A stretch of 64,000 bases of DNA, taken from an uncultured Paracoccaceae bacterium (GTDB lineage: Bacteria; Pseudomonadota; Alphaproteobacteria; Rhodobacterales; Rhodobacteraceae). A program made the translations under genes and the position numbers. Below the pieces are notes generated by a model that was not told where the DNA came from, ran no database searches, and saw nothing but the letters and a program-made list of their open reading frames with translations. The stretch is taken from the NCBI GenBank assembly GCA_945952025.1, contig CAMFGW010000009.1, forward strand, positions 1-64,000. Direction: 5' to 3'. Of this stretch, positions 17,523 to 26,144 are shown one piece after another (positions within the stretch are counted from its first letter, which is position 1; every line of letters starts with the position of its first letter).

Positions 17523-18565
17523 GCGAAGTCCCCGGTGTAGCGCACGCCCTCGCCCGGCTCGATACGGCCGATGACATGCACCGTCTCCCCCCCGTCGCGC
17601 AAGAGGTCGGCCAGCGCCCCGGCGCGGTCGGGTGCCACGACCAGCACCATGCCGATACCGCAGTTGAAGGTCTTCAGCAGTTCGGGCCGCGACATGCCGG
17701 CGGTGTCGGACAGCCAGCGGAAGACCGGGGGCAGCGACCAGGCGCCAAGGTCGATCCGGGCCGCGAGGCCGTCGGGCAGGACGCGCGGCGGGTTTTCTGT
17801 CAGCCCGCCGCCGGTGATATGGGCCAGCGCATGGACGCCGCCTGCCCGGATCGCGGCAAGGGCGGGTTTGACGTAAAGGCGCGTCGGCGCCAGAAGGGCC
17901 GCGCCGAGCGTGCCGGCGCCGAAGGGCGAGGCCGCGTCCCAGCCGAGGCCGGACCGCTCGACGACCTTGCGCACGAAGGAATAGCCGTTCGAATGGACGC
18001 CGTTCGAGGCAAGACCAAGGATCACATCGCCCTCGGCCACGCCCTTCGGCAGGTCGGCGCCGCGTTCCATCGCGCCGACGGCAAAGCCCGCCAGGTCGAA
18101 GTCGCCGCCGTGATACATGCCCGGCATTTCCGCCGTCTCGCCGCCGATCAGCGCCGCGCCAGAGGCGGCGCAGCCCTCTGCGATGCCTTCGATGATGCGG
18201 GCGGCCTGATCCACGTCCAGCTTGCCGGTCGCGAAATAGTCCAGGAAAAACAGGGGCTCGGCGCCCTGGCAGACCAGGTCGTTGACGCACATGGCCACAA
18301 GGTCGATGCCGATCGTGTCGACCAGCCCGGTGTCGATGGCGATCTTCAGCTTGGTGCCGACGCCGTCGGTCGCGGCGACCAGGACCGGGTCGCGGTAGCC
18401 CGCCGCCTTCAGGTCGAAGAGCGCGCCGAACCCGCCAAGTCCCGACACGGTGCCCGCCCGGTCGGTCCGCTTGGCCGCAGGCTTGATCCGTTCGACCAGA
18501 GCATTCCCCGCGTCGATGTCGACGCCCGCCTCGGCATAGGTCAGCCCGTTGGTCCGATCCGTCAT
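17519..18565 (-). CDS. purM: Phosphoribosylformylglycinamidine cyclo-ligase (AIR synthetase)
   Basis: 348-residue ATP-dependent cyclase making AIR from FGAM. The protein opens with [22 protein letters not shown] and contains [64 protein letters not shown] and [16 protein letters not shown], all PurM hallmarks. It is the first gene of the purM-purN unit; about 65 nt separate it from the next minus-strand gene upstream region, where its promoter should lie. Confidence 0.97.
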   Translation of the reverse strand: MTDRTNGLTYAEAGVDIDAGNALVERIKPAAKRTDRAGTVSGLGGFGALFDLKAAGYRDPVLVAATDGVGTKLKIAIDTGLVDTIGIDLVAMCVNDLVCQGAEPLFFLDYFATGKLDVDQAARIIEGIAEGCAASGAALIGGETAEMPGMYHGGDFDLAGFAVGAMERGADLPKGVAEGDVILGLASNGVHSNGYSFVRKVVERSGLGWDAASPFGAGTLGAALLAPTRLYVKPALAAIRAGGVHALAHITGGGLTENPPRVLPDGLAARIDLGAWSLPPVFRWLSDTAGMSRPELLKTFNCGIGMVLVVAPDRAGALADLLRDGGETVHVIGRIEPGEGVRYTGDFA

Positions 18566-18632
18566 GCGCGCCCCCGCTGGTTCGCGCCTGCGATAGCGGA
18601 AGGGCGCGCCAGAGGCAACCGGCGTTGGGCGA

Positions 18633-19103
18633 CTAGCTGCGGCGCGCTGCGCGCATGCCTTGGCGCAACCCCATGCCTATCCCCAGGCGAAGGATGAAGA
18701 AGAGGAGCACCGCCATAACCGCCAGTGCCGCGCCAAGGACCTTGAGGCCCGTCGGGTCGGCCAGCGCTTCGGCGAACTGGCCATCGAGGGCGCCACCGGC
18801 ATAGGCAAGGCCGGCAAGGGCCAGCGAGATGAGCATCGTCACCAGCCAGAAGAGCGCGGCCCAGCGCCAGAGAGTACCCTTGTCCGGCGCTTGGCCCGCC
18901 CGGACCACGTAGAGCTGCCCGGTCGTCATGGCCGCCAGGAACGGCACCACGATCCCCATGGCATTGCCGCCGGGGGCGCTTCCGAGCCAGCGCTCGAGCG
19001 CCCAGTAGGCCAATGTCACCAGAAGGCACAGGCCGGCATAGGTCAGGGCATACCGGCCCACCATTGCCGCCGTGGTCGGCGCGGCCCGCTTGTCTTCCGC
19101 CAT
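18633..19103 (-). CDS. Small four-helix membrane protein (ABZJ_00895-like)
   Basis: 156-residue integral membrane protein with four predicted helices, at about residues 15-35, 50-65, 80-105 and 125-145. The start MAEDKRAAP has GGAGAGG a few bases upstream. Pattern and size recall the ABZJ_00895 family ([17 protein letters not shown] in helix 1), which has no known function; I am only moderately sure of that match. It sits upstream of purM on the same strand, but a 67-nt gap makes co-transcription uncertain. Confidence 0.7.
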   Translation of the reverse strand: MAEDKRAAPTTAAMVGRYALTYAGLCLLVTLAYWALERWLGSAPGGNAMGIVVPFLAAMTTGQLYVVRAGQAPDKGTLWRWAALFWLVTMLISLALAGLAYAGGALDGQFAEALADPTGLKVLGAALAVMAVLLFFILRLGIGMGLRQGMRAARRS

Positions 19104-19179
19104 CGCACCTCTCCGCACCTGTTACCCGCCTGTCCTAGCCTGCCCGTCCGGCCCAGCACAAGCCGCGCCGCCCCTTGGC

Positions 19180-19206
19180 TTGACCGCCCCCCCGGTTCTG
19201 CTAGGC
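19180..19206 (+). promoter_or_regulatory. Promoter of the CAU tRNA gene
   Basis: TTGACC and CTAGGC are spaced by 15 nt, ending 14 nt before the mature 5' end of the tRNA. TTGAC plus a CTAG-containing -10 recurs at several strong promoters in this window. Confidence 0.6.
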
Positions 19207-19220
19207 ATGGGGCGCCGGTC

Positions 19221-19296
19221 GGGCCTGTAGCTCAATGGTCAGAGCAGGGCGCTCATAACGCCTTGGTTGGGGGTTCAAGTCCCTCCGGGCCTACCA
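19221..19296 (+). tRNA. tRNA with CAU anticodon, probably tRNA-Ile2 (lysidine-modified)
   Basis: A 76-nt cloverleaf with encoded CCA. The acceptor stem GGGCCTG pairs with CGGGCCT with wobbles at 1-72 and 6-67. The anticodon loop is CTCATAA, giving CAU. Paired 1-72 and the absence of the three G-C pairs argue against initiator tRNA. The anticodon arm and the GCCTTGG variable region resemble bacterial ileX, so AUA-reading tRNA-Ile2 is my first choice, with elongator tRNA-Met as the alternative. Confidence 0.9.
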
Positions 19297-19323
19297 TTAC
19301 CGGCATTGCGGGGGGGCGGCATT

Positions 19324-20700
19324 GTGCAGACGGGCGGCGTTTCTTTCTGGTATCGCGACATGGGCGGCCTGCCCAAGTTACGCCCGCCGCTGGCCGGCGA
19401 CCGCGCGGTCGATGTCTGCATCGTCGGTGCGGGATACAGCGGGCTCTGGACCGCCTACTACCTGAAGAAGGCCAATCCCGGCCTGTCGGTTCTGGTGGTG
19501 GAAAAGGAGTTCGCGGGCTTCGGCGCGTCGGGTCGGAACGGCGGCTGGCTGACCGGCAGCTTCGCCTGGAACCAAGAGCGCTACGCGGCCAAGGCGGGCC
19601 GGGGCCCGGTCATCGCGATGGTGCAGGCCCTGGCCGATACGCCGGGCGAGGTGATGCGCGTCGCGGCGGCCGAGGGCATCGACGCCGACATCCTGCCGAC
19701 CGACGAGTTGATGGTGGCGACCAATCCCGCCCAGTTCCAGCGGATGCAGGCCGAGGTCGCGTACCGGCGATCCTGGGGGGAAGAGGGCCGGGTCCATGCC
19801 ATCGGCCAGGACGAGGCGCGGGCGCGGGTCGTGGTTCCGGGCACGCTCGGCGGCATGGTCGTCACGGGGGTCGCGCGGGTCCAGCCGGCGAAACTCGTGC
19901 GCGGGCTTGCCGATGCGGTCGAGCGGCTGGGCGTGACCATCGCCGAAGGGACGGCGGTGACCGAGATCGCGCCCGGCCGGGTCACGACCACGCACGGCAC
20001 CATCACGGCCCCCCGCATCCTGCGCTGCACCGAAGGCTTCACCGCCACGCTGCCGGGTTTGCGGCGCACCTGGCTGCCGGTCAATTCCGCCCAGATCGTC
20101 ACCACCCCCCTGCCCCAGGAAACATGGGACAAGATCGGCTGGCATGGCCATGAAATCCTTGGAGATTTTGCCAATGCCTACTGCTACTGCCAGCGAACGC
20201 GCGAGGGGCGGATCACCGTCGGGGCCCGTGGCGTGCCCTACCTGTACGGCTCGTCGCTCGACCGATCCGGCGCGCCCGACGGCGAGTCGATCCGCCGCCT
20301 GATCGCGATTCTGGGCCAGCATTTCCCGGCCGCGCGCGAGGCGCCGCTCGACCATGCCTGGTGCGGTGTCATCGGCGTGCCGCGCGACTGGTGCGCGACC
20401 GTGGGGCTTGATCCCGCGACCGGTATCGGCTGGGCGGGCGGCTATGTGGGGGTGGGGGTCTCGACCTCGAACCTTGCCGGGCGCACGCTGGCGGACCTGA
20501 CCCTTGGCCGCGCGACCGATGCGACGGCGCTACCTTGGGTCAATCGCCAGGTCCGCCAGTGGGAGCCGGAGCCCCTGCGCTGGCTCGGCGTGACGGGGAT
20601 GTATGCGCTTTTGAACGCGGCCGACCGGACCGAGGCGCGGACGGGCGGCCCGCCGTCGCGGCTTGCGACCTTCGGCAACTGGCTGGCGGGGCGCCACTAG
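19324..20700 (+). CDS. FAD-dependent amine oxidoreductase (DAO family, PuuB-like)
   Basis: 458-residue flavoprotein of the D-amino-acid oxidase fold. The Rossmann motif VDVCIVGAGYSGLWTAYYL is at residues 27-45, GFGASGRNGGWLTG follows, and the C-terminal FAD segment is GIGWAGGYVGVGVSTSNLAGRTLADL. Relatives oxidise gamma-glutamylputrescine, sarcosine or similar secondary amines. The start is a GTG 27 nt past the tRNA; an in-frame ATG lies inside the tRNA and is rejected. It is not next to the polyamine block at 31-39 kb but would fit that pathway. One copy of the structured repeat lies between it and nusB. Confidence 0.85.
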   Translation: MQTGGVSFWYRDMGGLPKLRPPLAGDRAVDVCIVGAGYSGLWTAYYLKKANPGLSVLVVEKEFAGFGASGRNGGWLTGSFAWNQERYAAKAGRGPVIAMVQALADTPGEVMRVAAAEGIDADILPTDELMVATNPAQFQRMQAEVAYRRSWGEEGRVHAIGQDEARARVVVPGTLGGMVVTGVARVQPAKLVRGLADAVERLGVTIAEGTAVTEIAPGRVTTTHGTITAPRILRCTEGFTATLPGLRRTWLPVNSAQIVTTPLPQETWDKIGWHGHEILGDFANAYCYCQRTREGRITVGARGVPYLYGSSLDRSGAPDGESIRRLIAILGQHFPAAREAPLDHAWCGVIGVPRDWCATVGLDPATGIGWAGGYVGVGVSTSNLAGRTLADLTLGRATDATALPWVNRQVRQWEPEPLRWLGVTGMYALLNAADRTEARTGGPPSRLATFGNWLAGRH

Positions 20701-20743
20701 GCCGGGGGCTCTCTGGCTGCCTCTCCGCCCCATCGGCCCGAGT

Positions 20744-20959
20744 GGCAGAGGCCGTCGCCTCTGCCATGCGAAGGTTTGGTCTTTTGTCCCCGCCGATGGC
20801 CCAAAGGCCATCGGCCAGCGCCCGCCCCGCCATCGGCGGGCGCTTCGCGCCCACCGGGGCAGGCGCCGGCCTTCGCGGGTTCAGGACATCAGCGGTCCAG
20901 CGGCGACGCTTCGCTGCAGGCGGGGGAAACGCGGTGCGTTTCCTTGTCCCGCCCGGCCG
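20744..20959 (-). repeat. Structured 3'-UTR repeat, copy A (downstream of nusB)
   Basis: First of three related elements. Hairpins on the plus strand are GGCAGAGGC/GCCTCTGCC (20744-20765), GCCGATGGCC/GGCCATCGGC (20792-20815), GCGCCCGCC/GGCGGGCGC (20818-20843) and GGAAACGC/GCGTTTCC (20925-20943). The 19-bp core GACATCAGCGGTCCAGCGG (20885-20903) is identical in all copies. Read from nusB, it starts 18 nt after the stop codon. The flanking gap (20701-20977) holds no gene. Confidence 0.9.
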
Positions 20960-20977
20960 AGCCGCGACAGCGCCACC

Positions 20978-21478
20978 TCAGAACGCCTCTGGCCGCAATT
21001 CCCGCGCCATATGGTCGAGGACCGCATTCACGAAGCGCGGTTCGGGGCCATCGGGGAAGAATGCGTGTGCCACGTCGACATATTCGGTGATGACGACGCG
21101 CGGCGGCATCGAGGGCTGCTTCAGCTCTGCCCCGGCCGCGCGGAAAAGCGCGCGGATCACCGGGTCGATGCGCCCGATCGGCCATTTCGCGACCAGCGCC
21201 CGGTCGGTGGCCTGATCGACCGCCGCCTGCCAGTTCACGGCCTCTTCGAGGATCAGACGGAAGAGGTTCACATCGGCCTCGGCATATTCCACGCCCTCGA
21301 CCGTGGCGCCGATCCGGTGCGCCTCGAACTCGCGCCGCACGCGGTCGAGCGTCTGGCCCCCCGCCTCCATCTGGAAGAGCGCCTGCACCGAATAGAGCCG
21401 CGCCGCGGACTTCATCCGGCGCTTTTCTTCCTGGCTGGGCTTGCGGGGCGCGGGGCCCCCGGTCGTCTCGTCGGTCAT
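20978..21478 (-). CDS. nusB: Transcription antitermination factor NusB
   Basis: 166-residue all-helical NusB, which with NusE binds boxA in rRNA leaders. Typical segments are SAARLYSVQALFQMEAGG (helix 1), ADVNLFRLILEEAV and a C-terminal RVVITEYVDVAHAFF with PEPRFVNAVLDHMARELR. It is the last gene of the ribE-hypothetical-ribB-ribH-nusB order, 13 nt after ribH, and is followed by repeat copy A. Confidence 0.93.
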   Translation of the reverse strand: MTDETTGGPAPRKPSQEEKRRMKSAARLYSVQALFQMEAGGQTLDRVRREFEAHRIGATVEGVEYAEADVNLFRLILEEAVNWQAAVDQATDRALVAKWPIGRIDPVIRALFRAAGAELKQPSMPPRVVITEYVDVAHAFFPDGPEPRFVNAVLDHMARELRPEAF

Positions 21479-21491
21479 GATGCTCTCCGGG

Positions 21492-21998
21492 TCAGTCGGC
21501 GGACCGGAAACCCATGCCCTTCGTCGACCGCGCCCATTTGCGCGACAAGGCGATGAGATGCAAGGCCGCCGCTGCGGCCCCGCCGCCCTTGTCCTGGCCC
21601 GCGGGGTCGGCCCGCACCTCGGCCTGGGCGCGGTTTTCGACCGTCAGGATGCCGTTGCCAAGGCAGGCGCCTTGCAGCCCCAGAAGCGTCAGCCCGCGCG
21701 AACTGTCGTTGCAGACCGTGTCGTAATGCGTCGTCTCGCCCCGGATCACGCAGCCAAGGGCCACGAAGCCGTCGTAGTCGGTCATTCGGAAGGCGGTCGA
21801 GATTGCCGCCGGGATCTCGAGCGCGCCCGGAACCTCGACCAGATCGACGCTCGCGCCGGCCTTTTCGGCCATCGCGCGGGCGCCGGCGACCAGGTTGTCG
21901 GCGATGGCGCGGTAATAGGGGGCGACGACGATCAGCAGCTTCACCGGCTTGTCGAAGGCCGGCAGCGGCAGCGTGGCATGTTCTTCGGTGGCGGCCAT
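21492..21998 (-). CDS. ribH: 6,7-dimethyl-8-ribityllumazine synthase
   Basis: 168-residue lumazine synthase condensing the pyrimidinedione with dihydroxybutanone phosphate. VVAPYYRAIADNLVAGA, VEVPGALEIPAAI and GFVALGCVIRGETTHYDTVCNDSSRGL (catalytic His in ETTHYD) are diagnostic. The enzyme normally forms pentamers or 60-mers. The ATG follows the ribB stop by 2 nt, so translation is coupled. Confidence 0.95.
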   Translation of the reverse strand: MAATEEHATLPLPAFDKPVKLLIVVAPYYRAIADNLVAGARAMAEKAGASVDLVEVPGALEIPAAISTAFRMTDYDGFVALGCVIRGETTHYDTVCNDSSRGLTLLGLQGACLGNGILTVENRAQAEVRADPAGQDKGGGAAAAALHLIALSRKWARSTKGMGFRSAD

Positions 21999-22000
21999 GG

Positions 22001-23113
22001 TCAGTCCTCGATCGCGATGGGGCGGGTGCCGGTGATCTGAAGCCCGTAGGCATCAAGGCCCACGATGCTCGGGCGGCCCGAGTTGGTCAGAAGCTCGATC
22101 CGCGTCAGGCCGAGGGCGGCAAGGATCTGGGCGCCAAGGCCATACTGGCGCAACTTGTGGGGCGTCGCCTCTTCGTCGAGCGCAAGCTTCATCGCGGTGT
22201 CGCGCAGAAGGATCACGGCGCCACGCCCCTCGGCCGCGATGGCGCGCATGGCGCCCGGCATCTGGCCGGAATGGGCAGGGTGCAGGCCCAGCACGTCTTC
22301 GAGCGCGTTGAGCGAATGCATCCTGACCAGGACCGGCTCGGGCGTGGTCAGGTCGCCCTTCGACAGAACGATATGTTCGGCCCCGTGCGCCGCATCCGAA
22401 AAGACCCGCATCCGCCATTCGCCGCCGTGGGACGAGGTGACGGGCCGGTCGGCGACCTGCCGGACAAGGCTGTCGTTCCGTAGGCGATAGGCGATCAGGT
22501 CGGAAATGGTGCCGATCTTCAGCCGGTGCGCCTGCGCGAAGCCGATCAGTTCCGGCAGCCGCGCCATGGTGCCGTCCTCGTTCATGATCTCGCAGATCAC
22601 GCCGGACGGGTTCAGCCCGGCAAGGCGGCTCACGTCGGTCGCGGCCTCGGTATGGCCGGCGCGGACCAGGACGCCGCCTTCGCGGGCGCGCAGCGGGAAG
22701 ATGTGGCCGGGCGTGGCGATGTCGGCGGCGCCGCGGGTCGGGTCGATCGCCACCGCGATCGTGCGGGCGCGGTCATGGGCTGAAATGCCGGTCGTGACCC
22801 CTTCGCGCGCCTCGATCGAGGTGGTGAAGGCGGTCTCGTGGCGCGAGGAGTTCTTGGTCGACATCAGGGGCAGGCCCAGCGCGTCGATCCGCGCGCCGGG
22901 CAGCGTCAGGCAGACCAGCCCCCGCCCGTGCTTGGCCATGAAGTTGATCGCCTCGGGCGTGGCCATCTGGGCGGGAATCACCAGGTCGCCCTCATTCTCG
23001 CGGTCCTCGTGATCGACGAGGATGAACATGCGCCCGTTGCGCGCTTCCTCGATGATCTCTTCGGTGGGAGAGATCGCCCGCTTCAGATCGTCGCCCTTCA
23101 GATCATCGCCCAT
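22001..23113 (-). CDS. ribB: DHBP synthase fused to a degenerate GTP cyclohydrolase II domain (RibBX type)
   Basis: 370 residues. Residues 15-215 are 3,4-dihydroxy-2-butanone-4-phosphate synthase: ILVDHEDRENEGDLV with the acidic catalytic residues, RHETAFTTSIEAREGVTTGIS, and RAGHTEAATDVSRLAGL. Residues 225-365 align with GTP cyclohydrolase II (VLVRMHSLNALEDVLG ... GLGAQILAALGL). The zinc signature HSxCLTGDxxxSxRCDCG of active RibA is replaced by a sequence with no Cys at all. Only the first activity is therefore expected, and a separate ribA must supply the GTP step. The N-terminus contains the duplicated tetrapeptide GDDLK. Confidence 0.92.
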   Translation of the reverse strand: MGDDLKGDDLKRAISPTEEIIEEARNGRMFILVDHEDRENEGDLVIPAQMATPEAINFMAKHGRGLVCLTLPGARIDALGLPLMSTKNSSRHETAFTTSIEAREGVTTGISAHDRARTIAVAIDPTRGAADIATPGHIFPLRAREGGVLVRAGHTEAATDVSRLAGLNPSGVICEIMNEDGTMARLPELIGFAQAHRLKIGTISDLIAYRLRNDSLVRQVADRPVTSSHGGEWRMRVFSDAAHGAEHIVLSKGDLTTPEPVLVRMHSLNALEDVLGLHPAHSGQMPGAMRAIAAEGRGAVILLRDTAMKLALDEEATPHKLRQYGLGAQILAALGLTRIELLTNSGRPSIVGLDAYGLQITGTRPIAIED

Positions 23114-23148
23114 GGCTCGCGCTCCCGCTGGTCCGGTCGCTGTGGCGA

Positions 23149-23709
23149 TTAGACCAAACCGCGCTGGTTTGCCAGAGGGGCGAAGAAGGCGCGGGCGGAG
23201 AGGACGGTGGCGAGTCGGGCGGCCTCGGCCCAGCCGGCCTCAAGGTCGTGGACCGCGATCAGCGCCACCGCCCCTGCCGGGTGCCGGCCGCAGGCGGCAC
23301 GCAGGGCGGTGCGGGCGGCGGGGTCCGAGGCGAGGAAGGCGGGCGGCTCGGCCGTGCGGTCAAGGGGTGGGCCTGCGTCGGTGCGGATCAGCGCCACGCG
23401 TTCGCAGGCGCGCAAGGCTTCAAGCCGCGCGCGGCGGTCGGGCGGCAGCCTGCCATCCGGCGCCAGCGCCAGCGCGCTTTCGGAGAAGAGGAAGGCGATC
23501 AGGTCGCGCCCGGTCCGCGCCCGGACCCCGGCATAGGTGCGGTAGTCCAGGCCAAGCTCGGCGGCACGGCGGACGCGGGTGCGCACGACCTCGATCGGCA
23601 GGTGCGGCAGCAGGTCGGCGCGCGCCACCCGCCAGCAATGGGCGGCCCAGCGGGATCCGGGGGCGAGCGAGGGGCCGCGATTGTGGCCAAGGGGGGCGGG
23701 GTCGGACAT
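23149..23709 (-). CDS. Conserved hypothetical protein in the riboflavin cluster
   Basis: 186 residues, not recognised as a known enzyme. It starts MSDPAPLGHNRGPSLAPG; the LGHNRGP tag occurs at the N-terminus of several otherwise unrelated Rhodobacterales proteins. The body is Arg/Ala-rich, soluble and probably helical, with no visible catalytic motif or membrane segment. It is 35 nt upstream of ribB on the same strand and downstream of ribE, so its position makes it a candidate accessory gene of the riboflavin operon. A longer in-frame start exists inside the intergenic repeat region and is not preferred. Confidence 0.65.
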   Translation of the reverse strand: MSDPAPLGHNRGPSLAPGSRWAAHCWRVARADLLPHLPIEVVRTRVRRAAELGLDYRTYAGVRARTGRDLIAFLFSESALALAPDGRLPPDRRARLEALRACERVALIRTDAGPPLDRTAEPPAFLASDPAARTALRAACGRHPAGAVALIAVHDLEAGWAEAARLATVLSARAFFAPLANQRGLV

Positions 23710-23886
23710 GATGGGGCGATCAGGCCCCGGGGTGTCGCTGTTCGGCAAGTTCAGGATGGCGTTCCGCCATTGCCGCGCCGTGGTTGCCCGTTTTCGAGGC
23801 AGTTCCGGCCGCGGGTGCTGCGTCGGGAGGCAGTTCGGGGATGGGCGGCGGTCGGCTGCTGCGTGGTGGCCGTCCCCGGTCCGGGT

Positions 23887-24083
23887 GGCAGGGGCCGTTG
23901 ACCCTGCCATGCGATGGCCCCTCCCCCTGTCCCGGCCGGTGGCCCAAAGCCACCGGCCAGCGCCCGCCCCGCCGATGGCGGGCGCTGGCCTTTGGTGGTT
24001 CAGGACATCAGCGGTCCAGCGGTGACGCTGCGCTGCGGTCGGGGGAAACCTGTAGGCTTCCCGATCCCGCCCGGCCCGGCCGG
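23887..24083 (-). repeat. Structured 3'-UTR repeat, copy B (downstream of ribE)
   Basis: Same element as at 20744 and 60943. Hairpins on the plus strand are GGCAGGG/CCCTGCC (23887-23908), GGCCGGTGGC/GCCACCGGCC (23934-23958), CCAGCGCCCGCC/GGCGGGCGCTGG (23957-23988) and an imperfect GGAAACCT/AGGCTTCC stem. The identical core lies at 24004-24022. It starts 13 nt after the ribE stop and lies within the rib operon. The rest of the 387-nt gap holds no recognisable gene. Confidence 0.9.
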
Positions 24084-24096
24084 TCGAGAAAGACCC

Positions 24097-24702
24097 CTAC
24101 CCCTGCGCCCAGTCGCGCATCCGCGCGACATAGCGGGCGAGCGTGTCGATCTCGATGTTCACCTTGTCGCCGACCCGGGCGCGCCCCCAGCCGGTCACGG
24201 CTTTCGTATGTGGGATGATGTTGACGCCAAAGGTCGCGCCCTCGACCTCGTTCACGGTGAGCGAGGTGCCGTTCAGCGCCACCGAGCCTTTCGGCGCGAT
24301 GAAGCCCGCCAGTGCCTCGGGCACGCGGAAGGTGAAGCGGGTGCTGTCGCCCTCGTCCCGCATGGCGATGACCTCGGCCACACCATCGACATGGCCCGAC
24401 ACGATGTGGCCGCCAAGCTCGTCGCCGACCTTCAGCGCGCGTTCCAGGTTGATCCGGCGGCCCAGGTCCCAGACCCCGAGGTTGGTCTTGCCAAGGCTCT
24501 CGGCCGAGATCTGCACGTCGAACCAGTCGCGCTTGCCGTCCTGGCCGCGCTCGATCACCGTCAGGCAGCAGCCGTCGCAGGCGATCGAGGCACCGATGTC
24601 GATGCCGTCGGCCGGATAGGCGGTCGCGATCCGGGCGCGCAGGTCGCCGCCGCGGGTCAGGGCCAGGACTTCTCCCTGATCGGTGACGATGCCGGTGAAC
24701 AT
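24097..24702 (-). CDS. ribE: Riboflavin synthase alpha chain
   Basis: 201-residue riboflavin synthase, which dismutates two lumazines. Two lumazine-binding repeats are visible: MFTGIVTDQGEVLAL ... CDGCCLTVIE in the first half and GGHIVSGHVDGVAEVI ... LNGTSLTVNEVEG in the second. The start at MFTGIV has GGAGG upstream. In the compact form of this cluster it follows ribD, but here a plus-strand capsule block separates the two. Confidence 0.95.
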   Translation of the reverse strand: MFTGIVTDQGEVLALTRGGDLRARIATAYPADGIDIGASIACDGCCLTVIERGQDGKRDWFDVQISAESLGKTNLGVWDLGRRINLERALKVGDELGGHIVSGHVDGVAEVIAMRDEGDSTRFTFRVPEALAGFIAPKGSVALNGTSLTVNEVEGATFGVNIIPHTKAVTGWGRARVGDKVNIEIDTLARYVARMRDWAQG

Positions 24703-24812
24703 GGGGCGCCTCCTTCGTGACGGCGCTACCCTTCCCCATTCCGCCTGCCACCGCAAGCCGGGGACGCGAAAGCCGGATGACAGGCCGGGGCGCGCCGTGC
24801 GACATGTGGCGC

Positions 24813-26099
24813 ATGACCGCGCCCCGCCGCTTCCTCTTCCTGCAAGGGCCGCACGGCCCCTTCTTCGCCCGGCTCGGCAAGGGGCTCAGGGCCGCCGGGG
24901 CCGACGTCTGGCGCGTGGGCTTCAACCAGGGCGACCGGGTCTTCTGGCGGGGGCCGGGCTACATTGCCTTCGACGGCGCGTCTGAGGATTGGCCCGACGC
25001 TTGCGCCGCACTCTTGGACCGGCACCAGATCACCGACCTTGTCCTTTATGGCGACACAAGGCCGATCCACGCCAAGGCCATACTCGCCGCCCATGCGCGC
25101 GGCCTGACCGTCCATGTGTTTGAAGAGGGCTACCTGCGCCCCTACTGGGTGACCTATGAACGCGGCGGTTCGAACGGCCATTCGCAGCTGATGGGGCTGA
25201 CGGTCGAGGAGATGCGCGCAGCCCTTGCCCGGCCGGGCGCCGACCACCCGCCCGCGCCCGCCCGCTGGGGCGACATGCGCGAGCATGTCTTCTACGGCGC
25301 GCTTTACCATTTCTTCGTCCTGGCGATGAACGGCCGCTATCCGCGCTTTCGCCCGCACCGGGCGATCGGCGTCGCGACCGAGTTCCAGCTGCACCTGCGT
25401 CGCCTTCTGTTGATGCCCTGGCACCGGCTCGAACGGCGGCTCGCCACGCGGCCGATCCGGCGGGGGGCCTTTCCCTATCACCTCGTCCTTCTGCAGCTTG
25501 AACATGACGCGAGCTTTCGCGCCCATTCCGACCTGCCGTCGATGGCCGATTTCATCGCGCTCTGCCTCAAGGGCTTTGCGGAAGGCGCGGCCCCCCATCA
25601 CCATCTGGTCTTCAAGGCCCATCCGCTCGAGGACGGGCGCGTGCCGCTTCGCCGGCTGATCGCCGAGGGGGCGGCGCGGGCGGGGCTGAGGGGCCGTGTC
25701 CATTTCCTGCGCGGCGGCAAACTGGCGCCGATCCTCGACGGGGCGGCGAGCGCGGTGACGGTCAACTCGACGGCGGCGCAGCAGGCGCTCTACCGCGGGC
25801 TGCCGGTCAAGATCTTCGGCCGCGCGATCTACGACAAGCCCGAGTTCGTGTCGCGCCAGCCGCTCGCCGCCTTCTTCGCCGCACCCGAGCCGCCGGACAG
25901 CGCCGCCTACCGCGATTTTCGCCAGTTCCTTCTGGAAAGTTCGCAGATTCCCGGTGGTTTCTACTCGGCGCGGGGGCGCAGCGCGCTTCTGCGGCGCATC
26001 GTCGATCTACTGCTTGCGACCGACGATCCGACGACCACAATTCTCTTGCCGAAAGCGGCACGAGGGCAACAGTTGCGGGTCGTTTCCACCGGCCGCTAG
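24813..26099 (+). CDS. kpsS: KpsS-like capsule Kdo-transferase / LipB family
   Basis: About 428 residues of the capsular polysaccharide KpsS/LipB family. It acts in the cytoplasm to add the first Kdo to lyso-phosphatidylglycerol for the poly-Kdo linker of group 2 capsules. Recognisable segments are RFLFLQGPHGPFFARLGKGL at the start, DLVLYGDTRPIHAKAI, VFEEGYLRPYWVTYE, HHHLVFKAHPLEDGR and AVTVNSTAAQQALYRGLPVKIFG. The start is uncertain: ATGs at 24777, 24804 and 24813 are in frame without a clear ribosome site. It is divergent from ribE and is the first gene of kpsS-wza-kpsC. Confidence 0.87.
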   Translation: MTAPRRFLFLQGPHGPFFARLGKGLRAAGADVWRVGFNQGDRVFWRGPGYIAFDGASEDWPDACAALLDRHQITDLVLYGDTRPIHAKAILAAHARGLTVHVFEEGYLRPYWVTYERGGSNGHSQLMGLTVEEMRAALARPGADHPPAPARWGDMREHVFYGALYHFFVLAMNGRYPRFRPHRAIGVATEFQLHLRRLLLMPWHRLERRLATRPIRRGAFPYHLVLLQLEHDASFRAHSDLPSMADFIALCLKGFAEGAAPHHHLVFKAHPLEDGRVPLRRLIAEGAARAGLRGRVHFLRGGKLAPILDGAASAVTVNSTAAQQALYRGLPVKIFGRAIYDKPEFVSRQPLAAFFAAPEPPDSAAYRDFRQFLLESSQIPGGFYSARGRSALLRRIVDLLLATDDPTTTILLPKAARGQQLRVVSTGR

Positions 26100-26144
26100 G
26101 CAGATTTGGCCGTCAGTTCTATGGTCATCGCGAAATAACACGTC

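Noticed and set aside
19267-19323. N-terminal extension of the amine oxidoreductase starting inside the tRNA
   Set aside because: The upstream ATG is part of the tRNA T-arm region. The conserved protein begins after the GTG at 19324.
23114-24096. FMN riboswitch for the rib genes
   Set aside because: Neither the short gap before ribB nor the ribE/kpsS gap contains the conserved FMN-element segments. Only the structured repeat is found.
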